Below, one piece after another: positions 1-6,183 of a DNA stretch of 9,931 bases (position 1 is the first letter of the stretch; the number at the start of each line of letters is the position of its first letter). The position numbers and the translations under genes were made by a program. The DNA is from JAGLTN01 sp023135255. GTDB lineage: Bacteria > Planctomycetota > Phycisphaerae > Sedimentisphaerales > Anaerobacaceae. The DNA lies in the NCBI GenBank assembly GCA_030639495.1, contig DAOWCP010000086.1, positions 1-9,931 of the forward strand. The letters run 5' to 3'. Below the pieces are notes generated by a model. It was not told where the DNA came from, made no database searches, and was given only the letters and a program-made list of their open reading frames with translations.

Positions 1-1380
1 AATATAATGCTCAACATCAATATCGCCTATAGAGTGTTTCGACCCGATCCTCGCCCCCGGATGCAGAACCGCCCGCCCCTGCGAATCATGTTTAGCAAAC
101 TCACCATCAAGCTCGGTATTCCAACCACCCTCATTACCATTATCCCAGAAAATCACACACGGGTGACATACATCCCTCTCAACCATCTCCTTAACCAGCT
201 TCTTACCGACAGCCGTATCATAACACTCACCACTCCACGACCCCCACCCGCCAAGTTCATCCAGAACATAAAGCCCCAACCGATCACACTCCTCAAGAAA
301 ATGCGAATCAGGCGGATAATGTGACATCCTAACCGCATTCATATTCATCTCTTTGATTAATTTGATATCCTCAACGCTAAGCTCCCGCGAAGTAGTCCTC
401 CCCGAGTCAGGCCAAAAGCAATGCCTGTTCACCCCTTTAATTTTTATCTTCTTACCGTTCAGATAAACCCCATCGCCGGCCTTAACCTCAACCGTCCTGA
501 ACCCAAACTTCTGCCTCACCTCATGAAGCACCTGCCCGCCCCGCTTTAGCTGCAGCCTAACCTCATAAAGCTCAGGCGTCTCAGCCGACCAGTTCCTCTG
601 TCCGCTGCACTTGGCGCCAAGCGTAACCTTCTCACCGCCCGCCAAAACCCCCGCCGACATGTCACTACCATCTAACTTTCCATCCGCCCCAACAATTTCC
701 GCACTAACCTCATCGCCGCCTCTGCAACCGCCCAGATAAACATCAACCAGAAATCCACCATCACTCTTAGCATCAATCGCTACCCTCTCAATAAACTCCT
801 CCGGATAAGCTTTCAAATATACAGGCCGAAATATCCCGCCAAAAACCCAATAATCCGCATCCCGCTCAGCAAGGTTCACCGAAGCATTCGCCGACTGTTT
901 ACTAACCTTAACCTCCAGCAGATTCTCACCCCCATAATTCAGCAACTTCGTAACATCATATTTAAACTGATAAAACGCACCCTGATGAACCGCCCCAGCC
1001 TTTTTGCCATTAACCTTAACCTCCGCATCAGTCATCACACCATCAAAAAAGATATAAACCCTTTTCGATTCCCACTTCGAGCTAACCTTAAAATTATATT
1101 TATATTTCCCATGCTCATCCAGCTTCGCAGGCCTGCCCTTGCCCTGCTTCATACCATCATGGCCATAGTTATAATTACCAAACCCCTTGAGCTCCCAGCA
1201 CGAAGGAACATCTATCGTCGTCCACTGCCCGCTATTTCTACCTCCGCTGCAATAAAATTTCCATTTAACCCCATCATCTTTCCCCCGCCCCGAAAGATAC
1301 TGAACCTCAGTCTTCTCCCCACCCGCCAGGCAAGACTCACAAAAAACAACCATCAACAATAAAGCAAATTTAGATTTCAT
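1..1380 (-). CDS. Glycoside hydrolase family 2 enzyme (beta-galactosidase/beta-glucuronidase type), N-terminal part, cut by the window edge
   Basis: Reading the minus strand from the ATG at 1380 gives 460 open codons to the left edge, so the C-terminal part is missing. Residues 1-19 look like a Sec signal peptide (basic start, ALLLMVVF core, likely cleavage after CLA), so the enzyme is probably exported. Next comes the GH2 jelly-roll sugar-binding domain (about 35-190, including YWVFGGIFRPVYL at 178-190), an immunoglobulin-like domain (about 195-300) and the start of the TIM barrel. Barrel hallmarks are KGVNRH (315-320), RMSHYPPD (351-358), LYVLDE (370-375) and WDNGNEGG (412-419), where Glu417 is the predicted acid/base. 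The second catalytic Glu lies outside the window. GH2 enzymes remove terminal beta-linked galactose, glucuronate, mannose or related sugars; which one cannot be told here. The Shine-Dalgarno (AAGTGAG) is weak. The gene diverges from the oxidoreductase at 1552. Confidence 0.93.
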   Translation of the reverse strand, partial: MKSKFALLLMVVFCESCLAGGEKTEVQYLSGRGKDDGVKWKFYCSGGRNSGQWTTIDVPSCWELKGFGNYNYGHDGMKQGKGRPAKLDEHGKYKYNFKVSSKWESKRVYIFFDGVMTDAEVKVNGKKAGAVHQGAFYQFKYDVTKLLNYGGENLLEVKVSKQSANASVNLAERDADYWVFGGIFRPVYLKAYPEEFIERVAIDAKSDGGFLVDVYLGGCRGGDEVSAEIVGADGKLDGSDMSAGVLAGGEKVTLGAKCSGQRNWSAETPELYEVRLQLKRGGQVLHEVRQKFGFRTVEVKAGDGVYLNGKKIKIKGVNRHCFWPDSGRTTSRELSVEDIKLIKEMNMNAVRMSHYPPDSHFLEECDRLGLYVLDELGGWGSWSGECYDTAVGKKLVKEMVERDVCHPCVIFWDNGNEGGWNTELDGEFAKHDSQGRAVLHPGARIGSKHSIGDIDVEHYI

Positions 1381-1433
1381 AATGCAACTCACTTAAAATG
1401 ACTAAACCAAATGAATATCAACACCATGCCCCA

Positions 1434-1462
1434 AGTATAATCCCACAAGCCATACATCGCAA
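1434..1462 (-). promoter_or_regulatory. Candidate sigma70-type promoter for the GH2 gene
   Basis: On the minus strand, TTGCGA (1457-1462) and TATACT (1434-1439) are separated by 17 bases. The -10 box matches the consensus at 5 of 6 positions and the -35 at 4 of 6. The predicted start point leaves a leader of roughly 45 bases before the ATG at 1380. The surrounding bases resemble those of the candidate promoter at 8477-8506. Planctomycete promoters are poorly known, so this is a sequence match only. Confidence 0.4.
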
Positions 1463-1477
1463 TAATATAAAAATTTC

Positions 1478-1506
1478 TTGCCATACCGCCGGCGCAGATA
1501 TAAAAT
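1478..1506 (+). promoter_or_regulatory. Candidate sigma70-type promoter for the oxidoreductase/GH43-like operon
   Basis: TTGCCA (1478-1483) and TAAAAT (1501-1506) are 17 bases apart, each matching the consensus at 5 of 6 positions. The spacer holds the perfect 8-base palindrome CGCCGGCG (1487-1494), a possible operator or chance. The leader would be roughly 40 bases. A GAAAGGG Shine-Dalgarno (1537-1543) lies 8 bases before the ATG at 1552. The -35 box stands back to back with that of the GH2 promoter. Confidence 0.42.
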
Positions 1507-1551
1507 CATATCAGGTTTCAATCTTTTACTATTTAAGAAAGGGTTTTACTA

Positions 1552-2868
1552 ATGAACGCCAACACATATTCTAAATTATCACGTCGGGATTTCATCAAAT
1601 CCTCAGCCTCAGTTTCAATAGCAACAATGCTCGCAAACTCCGGCAAACTTTTCGCCGCAGGCACAGACAAAATAAAAGTAGGCATCATAGGTTGTGGCGC
1701 AAGAGGCTCCGGTGCCATACGCGATTGCCTGTCCTCCTCCGAAAACGTCGAATTAATCGCAATGGCGGACCTGTTCGAAGACAAACTTAAAAATTGTCTC
1801 CACACCATCCAGACCCAGGACCTCCACGAACCCGCTGCAAAGCTAAAAGAAAAAATCAAAGTCACCCCCGAAATGATGTTCACTGGCTTCGACGCCTACA
1901 AAAAAATCCTCGCCACCGATATCGACCTCGTGATCCTCACTACTCAACCAGCCTTTAGACCTATCCATCTAAAAGCCGCTATCGAAGCGGGCAAGCATGT
2001 CTTCATGGAAAAACCCGTAGCTGTTGACCCCGTTGGCATCCGCTCCGTTATAGCTTCAAGTAAACTCGCAAAAGATAAAAATCTTGCGATAGTAGCAGGC
2101 ACACAAAGAAGGCATCAGCCAGGCTATATTGAAATAATGAAAAGAATCAATGCTGGACAAATCGGTGACATCCTTGGCGGCCAAATATACTGGGTTGACG
2201 GAAACGTTGCAGGTTGGGGCTTCTACAACGAACCAAAACCGCAGTGGTCAGAAATGGAAACACAATGTCGTAACTGGTACTTCTACGTCTGGGGCTCAGG
2301 CGATCATATCGTAGAACAACACGTCCATAATATCGACGTTGCAAACTGGGTAATGGGCACTCACCCGATAAAAGCTCTCGGCATGGGTGGAAGACAAGTA
2401 CGAACTGACCCGAAATTCGGAAACATCTGGGACCACTTCGCAGTAGAATTTGAATACCCTGGTGGCGTAAAAATACAAAGCTTCTGTCGCCAGACTAACC
2501 ACTGCACCAATAACGTATCCGAACGCTTCGTCGGCACCAAAGGCTCAAGCTTCACCGATGGCGGAACAAATAAGATCGAAGGCCAGACAAATTACAAATA
2601 CGAAGGAAGCGACCCGTCACCATATATACTCGAACACCGCGACCTGATAAACTCCATCCGCGCCGGCAGCCCACTAAACGAAGGCGAAACCGTCGCCGAA
2701 AGCACAATGGCCGGCATCCTCGGCAGAATGAGCGCATACACCGGAAGAGCTATAAAATGGGACTGGGCAATGAAAGCTTCAAAGCTCGACCTCTCACCCG
2801 CAAAATACCAGTTCGGCCCGCTGCCCGTAAGACCTGTCGCAATGCCCGGAATAACAAAGCTCATTTAA
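1552..2868 (+). CDS. Tat-exported Gfo/Idh/MocA family oxidoreductase
   Basis: A 438-residue protein. SRRDFIK (10-16) followed by a weakly hydrophobic stretch ending near FAAG is a twin-arginine signal, so the enzyme is predicted to be folded with its cofactor before export. The Rossmann fold starts at KVGIIGCGARGSG (42-54), and MEKPVAVDP (152-160) carries the family's conserved EKP motif. GDHIVEQHVHNIDVANW (250-266) is the His/Asp-rich catalytic region typical of secreted planctomycete members. The C-terminal Gfo/Idh/MocA domain appears complete, and the length is normal. The family uses NAD(P) to oxidise or reduce sugars; some members (GH109) cleave glycosides by a redox mechanism. The substrate is unknown. 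It is the first gene of a two-gene unit with the GH43-like lipoprotein 12 bases downstream. Coding-strand codons end mostly in C or A, unlike the GH2 gene. Confidence 0.93.
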   Translation: MNANTYSKLSRRDFIKSSASVSIATMLANSGKLFAAGTDKIKVGIIGCGARGSGAIRDCLSSSENVELIAMADLFEDKLKNCLHTIQTQDLHEPAAKLKEKIKVTPEMMFTGFDAYKKILATDIDLVILTTQPAFRPIHLKAAIEAGKHVFMEKPVAVDPVGIRSVIASSKLAKDKNLAIVAGTQRRHQPGYIEIMKRINAGQIGDILGGQIYWVDGNVAGWGFYNEPKPQWSEMETQCRNWYFYVWGSGDHIVEQHVHNIDVANWVMGTHPIKALGMGGRQVRTDPKFGNIWDHFAVEFEYPGGVKIQSFCRQTNHCTNNVSERFVGTKGSSFTDGGTNKIEGQTNYKYEGSDPSPYILEHRDLINSIRAGSPLNEGETVAESTMAGILGRMSAYTGRAIKWDWAMKASKLDLSPAKYQFGPLPVRPVAMPGITKLI

Positions 2869-2880
2869 ACGGAAAACAAC

Positions 2881-3849
2881 ATGAAGAACATTCCATTGAT
2901 CGTCATCGCTGTCACCATAGCCTGCATTAGCCTGACAGGCTGCAACACCACGCTGCAATCACCGAAGATCACCGGCGAATATGTCCACATATACAACCCA
3001 GCCCCCGACGTTTTCCCAGGCCCGGATTCCCAAAACTTAACCGCAGGCAAAAAATACAACAACTGGGTCCCCAACGATCACGGCTTCGCAAAGGCACCAG
3101 ACGGCACATGGCACTGCTTCGGCATAACCCATCCAACCACAAACAAAACACAAACACACGAAGCGGAATGGCAGATGTTCCATATCTCTTCACCAACAAA
3201 ATCCTTCGCCACCAGCGCAAACAAAAAATGGACGCAGCATAAAAAAATACTCACCCCAGCAGACAGACCCAACGAAAGAAAAAACGCACACGCACCAACC
3301 ATCGTCAAAAAAGACAACCTCTACTACATGTTCTATGGCCCGATAGAGATCCGATACGCAACCTCAAAAGACCTATACAACTGGACCCCTAAAGGCTCCG
3401 TCTTCACACAAAAAGCAGGCGGAACAAGAGACCCCAGCATAACAAAAGTAAAAGACACCTACTACATGGTCTACATCTCAGCAAATAGCCTGTACCTTAG
3501 AACTTCAACCAACCTTTTGAACTGGAGTCCGCAGCCAACAAAAATTTTCACTATGACCCGAAAAGGCGCCCCCGAATCACCAACCCTCATATACAAAGAC
3601 AACTGGTACTATTTAGCATGGTGCATCTGGGACGCGACCCAAGGCCCATACGACCACAGAACATTCATATACGCAAGCCGAACCCCACACAATTTCAACA
3701 ATGCCCAATTAGTAGCCCAGCTAAACGCCCATGCCCCCGAATTCATAAAAGACGAAAAAGGAAATTGGCACATAACATCAGCTGAGTACCCAAACACCGG
3801 CATAAGCATCGCACCCCTGATTTGGCAAAAAACAAACACCAAAAATTAA
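2881..3849 (+). CDS. GH43-like five-bladed beta-propeller glycosidase, lipoprotein
   Basis: A 322-residue protein. The N-terminus is a lipoprotein signal with lipobox LTGC, so Cys21 would be the lipidated residue and the enzyme is membrane-tethered. The rest has the repeating blade pattern of GH43-type propellers: NDHGFAKAPDGTWHCFGIT (65-83), an AHAPTIV...YYMFY blade, GGTRDPSI (180-187), and APESPTLIYKDNWYYLAW. The catalytic triad expected for this fold would be Asp66 (base), Asp184 (pKa modulator) and Glu232 (acid); these assignments are mine, from motif position. Such enzymes usually remove arabinose, xylose or galactose side groups. GH117 or another propeller family is possible, because overall similarity to characterised members looks low. 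The Shine-Dalgarno (CGGAAA) is weak, which fits translational coupling to the upstream oxidoreductase. The stop lies 12 bases from the convergent gene. Confidence 0.8.
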   Translation: MKNIPLIVIAVTIACISLTGCNTTLQSPKITGEYVHIYNPAPDVFPGPDSQNLTAGKKYNNWVPNDHGFAKAPDGTWHCFGITHPTTNKTQTHEAEWQMFHISSPTKSFATSANKKWTQHKKILTPADRPNERKNAHAPTIVKKDNLYYMFYGPIEIRYATSKDLYNWTPKGSVFTQKAGGTRDPSITKVKDTYYMVYISANSLYLRTSTNLLNWSPQPTKIFTMTRKGAPESPTLIYKDNWYYLAWCIWDATQGPYDHRTFIYASRTPHNFNNAQLVAQLNAHAPEFIKDEKGNWHITSAEYPNTGISIAPLIWQKTNTKN

Positions 3850-3861
3850 ACTGCTCTAATC

Positions 3862-4362
3862 TCAATGCCTGCCGCCGAAGCCGCTTTCGATACCCCTTTC
3901 GCCCATTCTTTTTTGCATTGCTTTCATAAATTCAACCATCCGGGCGAGTCTTTCCGGATCCATCGATTCGGTTCTTTCACGCATTCTCTCAGCGCTTGGC
4001 ATTCTTCTTGGCCTTTGCTGACCGTCTTCGTTATCCCGATTTCTGCGACTGCGCCATCTGGCCCGCATCTGCCCCATTCTGTCGATAACATCATCGAGGT
4101 AAGCGCTTTTGTCTTTTTCTTCCAGTGCAAAATATTCATTAAGAGTGTTATCAAACTGTTGCTGCATAGATTTACGCATAACTTCTCTTCTGGTTTTTTC
4201 GTCCATAGCTTTAAAGTCATTGCTGTCGGCAAACTCACGCAACTCTTCCGGGCTCTGCGGAAGTTTGATCTCTTGCTTACTGCTTTTAGCATAAAACCCA
4301 CCAGCCACAGAAAGAATCACAATTGCCAAAATAATTGAAATGATAATCTTTTTATTTTTCAT
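3862..4362 (-). CDS. Hypothetical membrane-anchored, Arg/Met/Glu-rich protein downstream of a pseudopilin
   Basis: A 166-residue protein not recognised as any named family. It has a basic start (MKNKK), a single hydrophobic segment at about 6-24 (membrane anchor, or signal peptide with possible cleavage after FYA at 25), then a highly charged, mostly helical remainder. Residues 36-97 (SPEELREF...MGQM) look amphipathic. Residues 99-133 are an Arg-rich, low-complexity linker, and 134-156 form another helix. The start is set at 4362 because CTCCTT at 4373-4378 is a strong Shine-Dalgarno on the minus strand (AAGGAG) at good spacing, and the hydrophobic anchor begins there. An in-frame ATG at 4455 would overlap most of the pseudopilin C-terminus and place 31 non-membrane residues before the anchor. 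One base separates it from the pseudopilin stop, so the two are co-transcribed and probably function together. Confidence 0.78.
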   Translation of the reverse strand: MKNKKIIISIILAIVILSVAGGFYAKSSKQEIKLPQSPEELREFADSNDFKAMDEKTRREVMRKSMQQQFDNTLNEYFALEEKDKSAYLDDVIDRMGQMRARWRSRRNRDNEDGQQRPRRMPSAERMRERTESMDPERLARMVEFMKAMQKRMGERGIESGFGGRH

Positions 4363-4363
4363 T

Positions 4364-4915
4364 TTAATTTTGCTCCTTATTATCGCTGACATGGCCGTCA
4401 GCATATAAATAGTTAACCGACCCGGTCTTGCCTTGCTTGCCATGGAAAGGCCCAAGGTCCCACATCACGAAAATGTTTACAGCTTTAAAGTGAAATACAT
4501 CTGCAAAAAATGATTTTAAAACGGTGGTTCCGCCTAAAATTGTATTGTATCCATAACTTGTGCCGCAACTTTCAAAATACTTATCCTTAGTATCTCCGGG
4601 GCATTTGAAGGCTTTGGGGTCGGACATATAGTTTAGCAGAAAATCCATTATCGGAGGGTCATCAATCACTTCAATCGGCATCATTGCCGCAGGCGGCATA
4701 ACATCCCGGTTGTCGTCGAGATACATTCTAAACCCATAAGAAAGACTTCGCAGGTTTGCCTGACAAACGGTACTTGTCGCAGAGGCTCTTGCTTTGTTAA
4801 GCACCGGTACCAATATCGCCATCAGCAACGAAATAACCGATATCACTACAAGCAGCTCCACAAGTGTAAATGCGTTTGAAACAAATCTGCCTCTTCTAAA
4901 AAATATCTCTTTCAT
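4364..4915 (-). CDS. Type II secretion-type pseudopilin with H-Xn-DG C-terminal motif
   Basis: A 183-residue protein with a class III prepilin leader: basic residues 1-14, then AFTLVELLVVISVISLLMAI (15-34). Processing would leave Phe16 as the mature N-terminus, with the conserved Glu at +5 (Glu20). The residue before the cut is Ala15 rather than the usual Gly. The C-terminal half has the pattern of the prepilin H-X9-DG family common in Planctomycetota and Lentisphaerota: KCPGDT (104-109), TSYGYN (119-124), and His158 followed by YADGHV (171-176). His158 to Asp173 spans 14 intervening residues rather than 9. These proteins are processed by a prepilin peptidase and sit in the inner membrane or a surface filament; their exact role is unknown. 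A minus-strand AGAGG Shine-Dalgarno lies 4 bases before the ATG. The next gene starts 1 base after the stop. Confidence 0.92.
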   Translation of the reverse strand: MKEIFFRRGRFVSNAFTLVELLVVISVISLLMAILVPVLNKARASATSTVCQANLRSLSYGFRMYLDDNRDVMPPAAMMPIEVIDDPPIMDFLLNYMSDPKAFKCPGDTKDKYFESCGTSYGYNTILGGTTVLKSFFADVFHFKAVNIFVMWDLGPFHGKQGKTGSVNYLYADGHVSDNKEQN

Positions 4916-5009
4916 AGAACCTCTAAATCACACATCCATAAAAACAGACGCATTTCAGCCTTTACACTTAATACAGACGCAAATACTCAGCGAAATATTG
5001 CAGAAAAAA
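4916..5009. other. 94-base intergenic spacer with a 9-base direct repeat
   Basis: The spacer lies between the ChbG-like stop and the pseudopilin start. ACAGACGCA occurs at 4944-4952 and again at 4973-4981, 29 bases apart. No convincing stem-plus-T-run terminator and no good -35/-10 pair is visible, so read-through from the ChbG-like gene into the pseudopilin is possible. Confidence 0.4.
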
Positions 5010-5999
5010 TTATTTTGCCGCTTGGGCCTCTTTGCCAACCTTATCACGCCTTTGTTTCAACTCTCGCCACGTCGTCAGGATAATTCCTTCTTTTTCGATA
5101 AACGCTTTTATATCAGCATCGGTCATCAGCTTCATCTCCGCAAGCCTTGCAGGCCCTGAACCGGAAATCTTTTTAAAATGCTCACCCGCATCACTGCAAT
5201 GCACAATTATCTGCGTAACACCAGGTTTCATCTCTTTGAGCAGCTTTTTTAGCTGTGCTTTTCTCTCGGCATAATCTTTCGCCGTCGTAGGCTTAGTCAC
5301 CAGATCATCAAGCACAGGCAGCCCCGCCTGCCATAGTTTTTCAGCTAATTGTCTTAGCAGATCTTCATGGCCCTTAGCTTCATAACCGACATGCTGCAAA
5401 TGTCCGCCGAACATCATAACCGGGATATCTTTTTCGATACCAACCTTAACATACCGATCGACATATTCATGCCTTAAAACTGTCCCCATATGCGAATCAA
5501 TATGCGTAGGCTTTATCCCCATCGCGATAGCCTTATCGACCTGCGCACGTATTTCCGTTTCAACTTCGTCAGCAGTCGCCGAAGCGACAACTTCCCTCAC
5601 TGAATCCCACATGTACCCATCACCATCGACCAGCCCAGGCACCAATTTTGCCCCAGCCACCGGAAACCACCGGTAATTGTTCCATTCCGACGTCAGCGTC
5701 AAATGCACACCAACATCAATCCCAGGCCTCTTTTGCAGATACGTCTTAACCTCCGGCACCCAGCCGCAAGGCATCATCACAGACCACGAAGTAACTATGC
5801 CCTCTTCAAGAGCCTTTATCGCCCCGACATTCGATTCATGCGACATACCGACATCATCAACATGAAAAATAACAACTTTACTGCCAGCTGCCCAGCCAAG
5901 CCTTTCAGCATAAGTCTTTTCATTTACATTTCCAACCGCTACATCTGCCATAAAAACACACCCCGCCAAAACAACCAATCCAAAGCCCAAAAACCTCAT
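5010..5999 (-). CDS. Exported ChbG/YdjC-type carbohydrate deacetylase
   Basis: A 329-residue protein of the ChbG/HpnK (YdjC) family, metal-dependent deacetylases that remove acetyl groups from N-acetylated or related sugars. Family motifs are in order: FHVDDVGMSHESN (45-57) with metal-site Asp48/Asp49, GVHLTLTSEW (97-106) with His99, PTHIDSHMGT (164-173) with His166/His170, and IIVHCSD (264-270) with His267 near the C-terminus. Classical ChbG (about 250 residues, chitobiose) is cytoplasmic, but this one has an export signal. That could be a Sec peptide ending near AVG at 23, or a short lipoprotein signal with lipobox LAGC (11-14). The C-terminus (315-329) is a Lys/Arg/Ala-rich tail. A GAGG Shine-Dalgarno lies 5 bases before the ATG. 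The 184-base upstream gap with its own promoter candidate suggests a separate transcript with the pseudopilin pair. Confidence 0.88.
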   Translation of the reverse strand: MRFLGFGLVVLAGCVFMADVAVGNVNEKTYAERLGWAAGSKVVIFHVDDVGMSHESNVGAIKALEEGIVTSWSVMMPCGWVPEVKTYLQKRPGIDVGVHLTLTSEWNNYRWFPVAGAKLVPGLVDGDGYMWDSVREVVASATADEVETEIRAQVDKAIAMGIKPTHIDSHMGTVLRHEYVDRYVKVGIEKDIPVMMFGGHLQHVGYEAKGHEDLLRQLAEKLWQAGLPVLDDLVTKPTTAKDYAERKAQLKKLLKEMKPGVTQIIVHCSDAGEHFKKISGSGPARLAEMKLMTDADIKAFIEKEGIILTTWRELKQRRDKVGKEAQAAK

Positions 6000-6183
6000 A
6001 TAAACCTCGCTTCTTTAAAACTATAAAATCACAACTCACCCCAAATAATATAATACACCTCCCCAACTGTCCAGATTATACCAACCAAATGCAAACAAGG
6101 TTACAAAGGAAATATGATCCGATACTAAATCAAAGGATTAAACAAAAAAATGACGTCTGCTAAGAGCTTACAATCCGATTATT
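6000..6183. other. 184-base intergenic region between the ThuA-like and ChbG-like genes
   Basis: No gene is seen here. The minus-strand transcript of the ThuA-like gene enters a region with a run of seven A on the plus strand (6144-6150, T-run on the minus strand), next to GACGTC (6152-6157). The possible stems just before it, such as TAAG/CTTA, are too short to call a terminator. The promoter candidate at 6075-6083 lies in the middle. Confidence 0.45.
6075..6083 (-). promoter_or_regulatory. Candidate extended -10 promoter for the ChbG-like/pseudopilin unit
   Basis: On the minus strand the bases read TGGTATAAT, a perfect extended -10 (TGn plus TATAAT). No matching -35 box lies 16-18 bases upstream, which is normal for extended -10 promoters. 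The start point would give a leader of about 70 bases before the ATG at 5999. It is supported by motif only. Confidence 0.4.

Noticed and set aside
985..1362. Plus-strand 125-codon open frame opposite the GH2 gene
   Set aside because: It lies entirely antisense to a clear GH2 domain, has no recognisable motif, and its Pro/Ile/Leu-rich composition is what the C-rich complementary strand would give.
1487..1494. CGCCGGCG palindrome as a firm operator
   Set aside because: Eight bases in a GC-rich patch is too short to call alone; it is mentioned only within the promoter entry.
3865..4338. Plus-strand 157-codon open frame opposite the charged protein
   Set aside because: Low-complexity Ser/Phe/His product, with no ribosome binding site of note, antisense to a gene with a strong start signal and operon context.
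3862..4455. Longer 197-residue form of the charged protein starting at 4455
   Set aside because: It would overlap about 90 bases of the pseudopilin C-terminus, lacks a clear Shine-Dalgarno, and puts a non-hydrophobic stretch before the membrane anchor. The start at 4362 has AAGGAG at good spacing.
6144..6183. Intrinsic terminator after the ThuA-like gene (T-run on the minus strand)
   Set aside because: The T-run is real, but the possible stems before it are only 3-4 base pairs, so it was not listed as a terminator.
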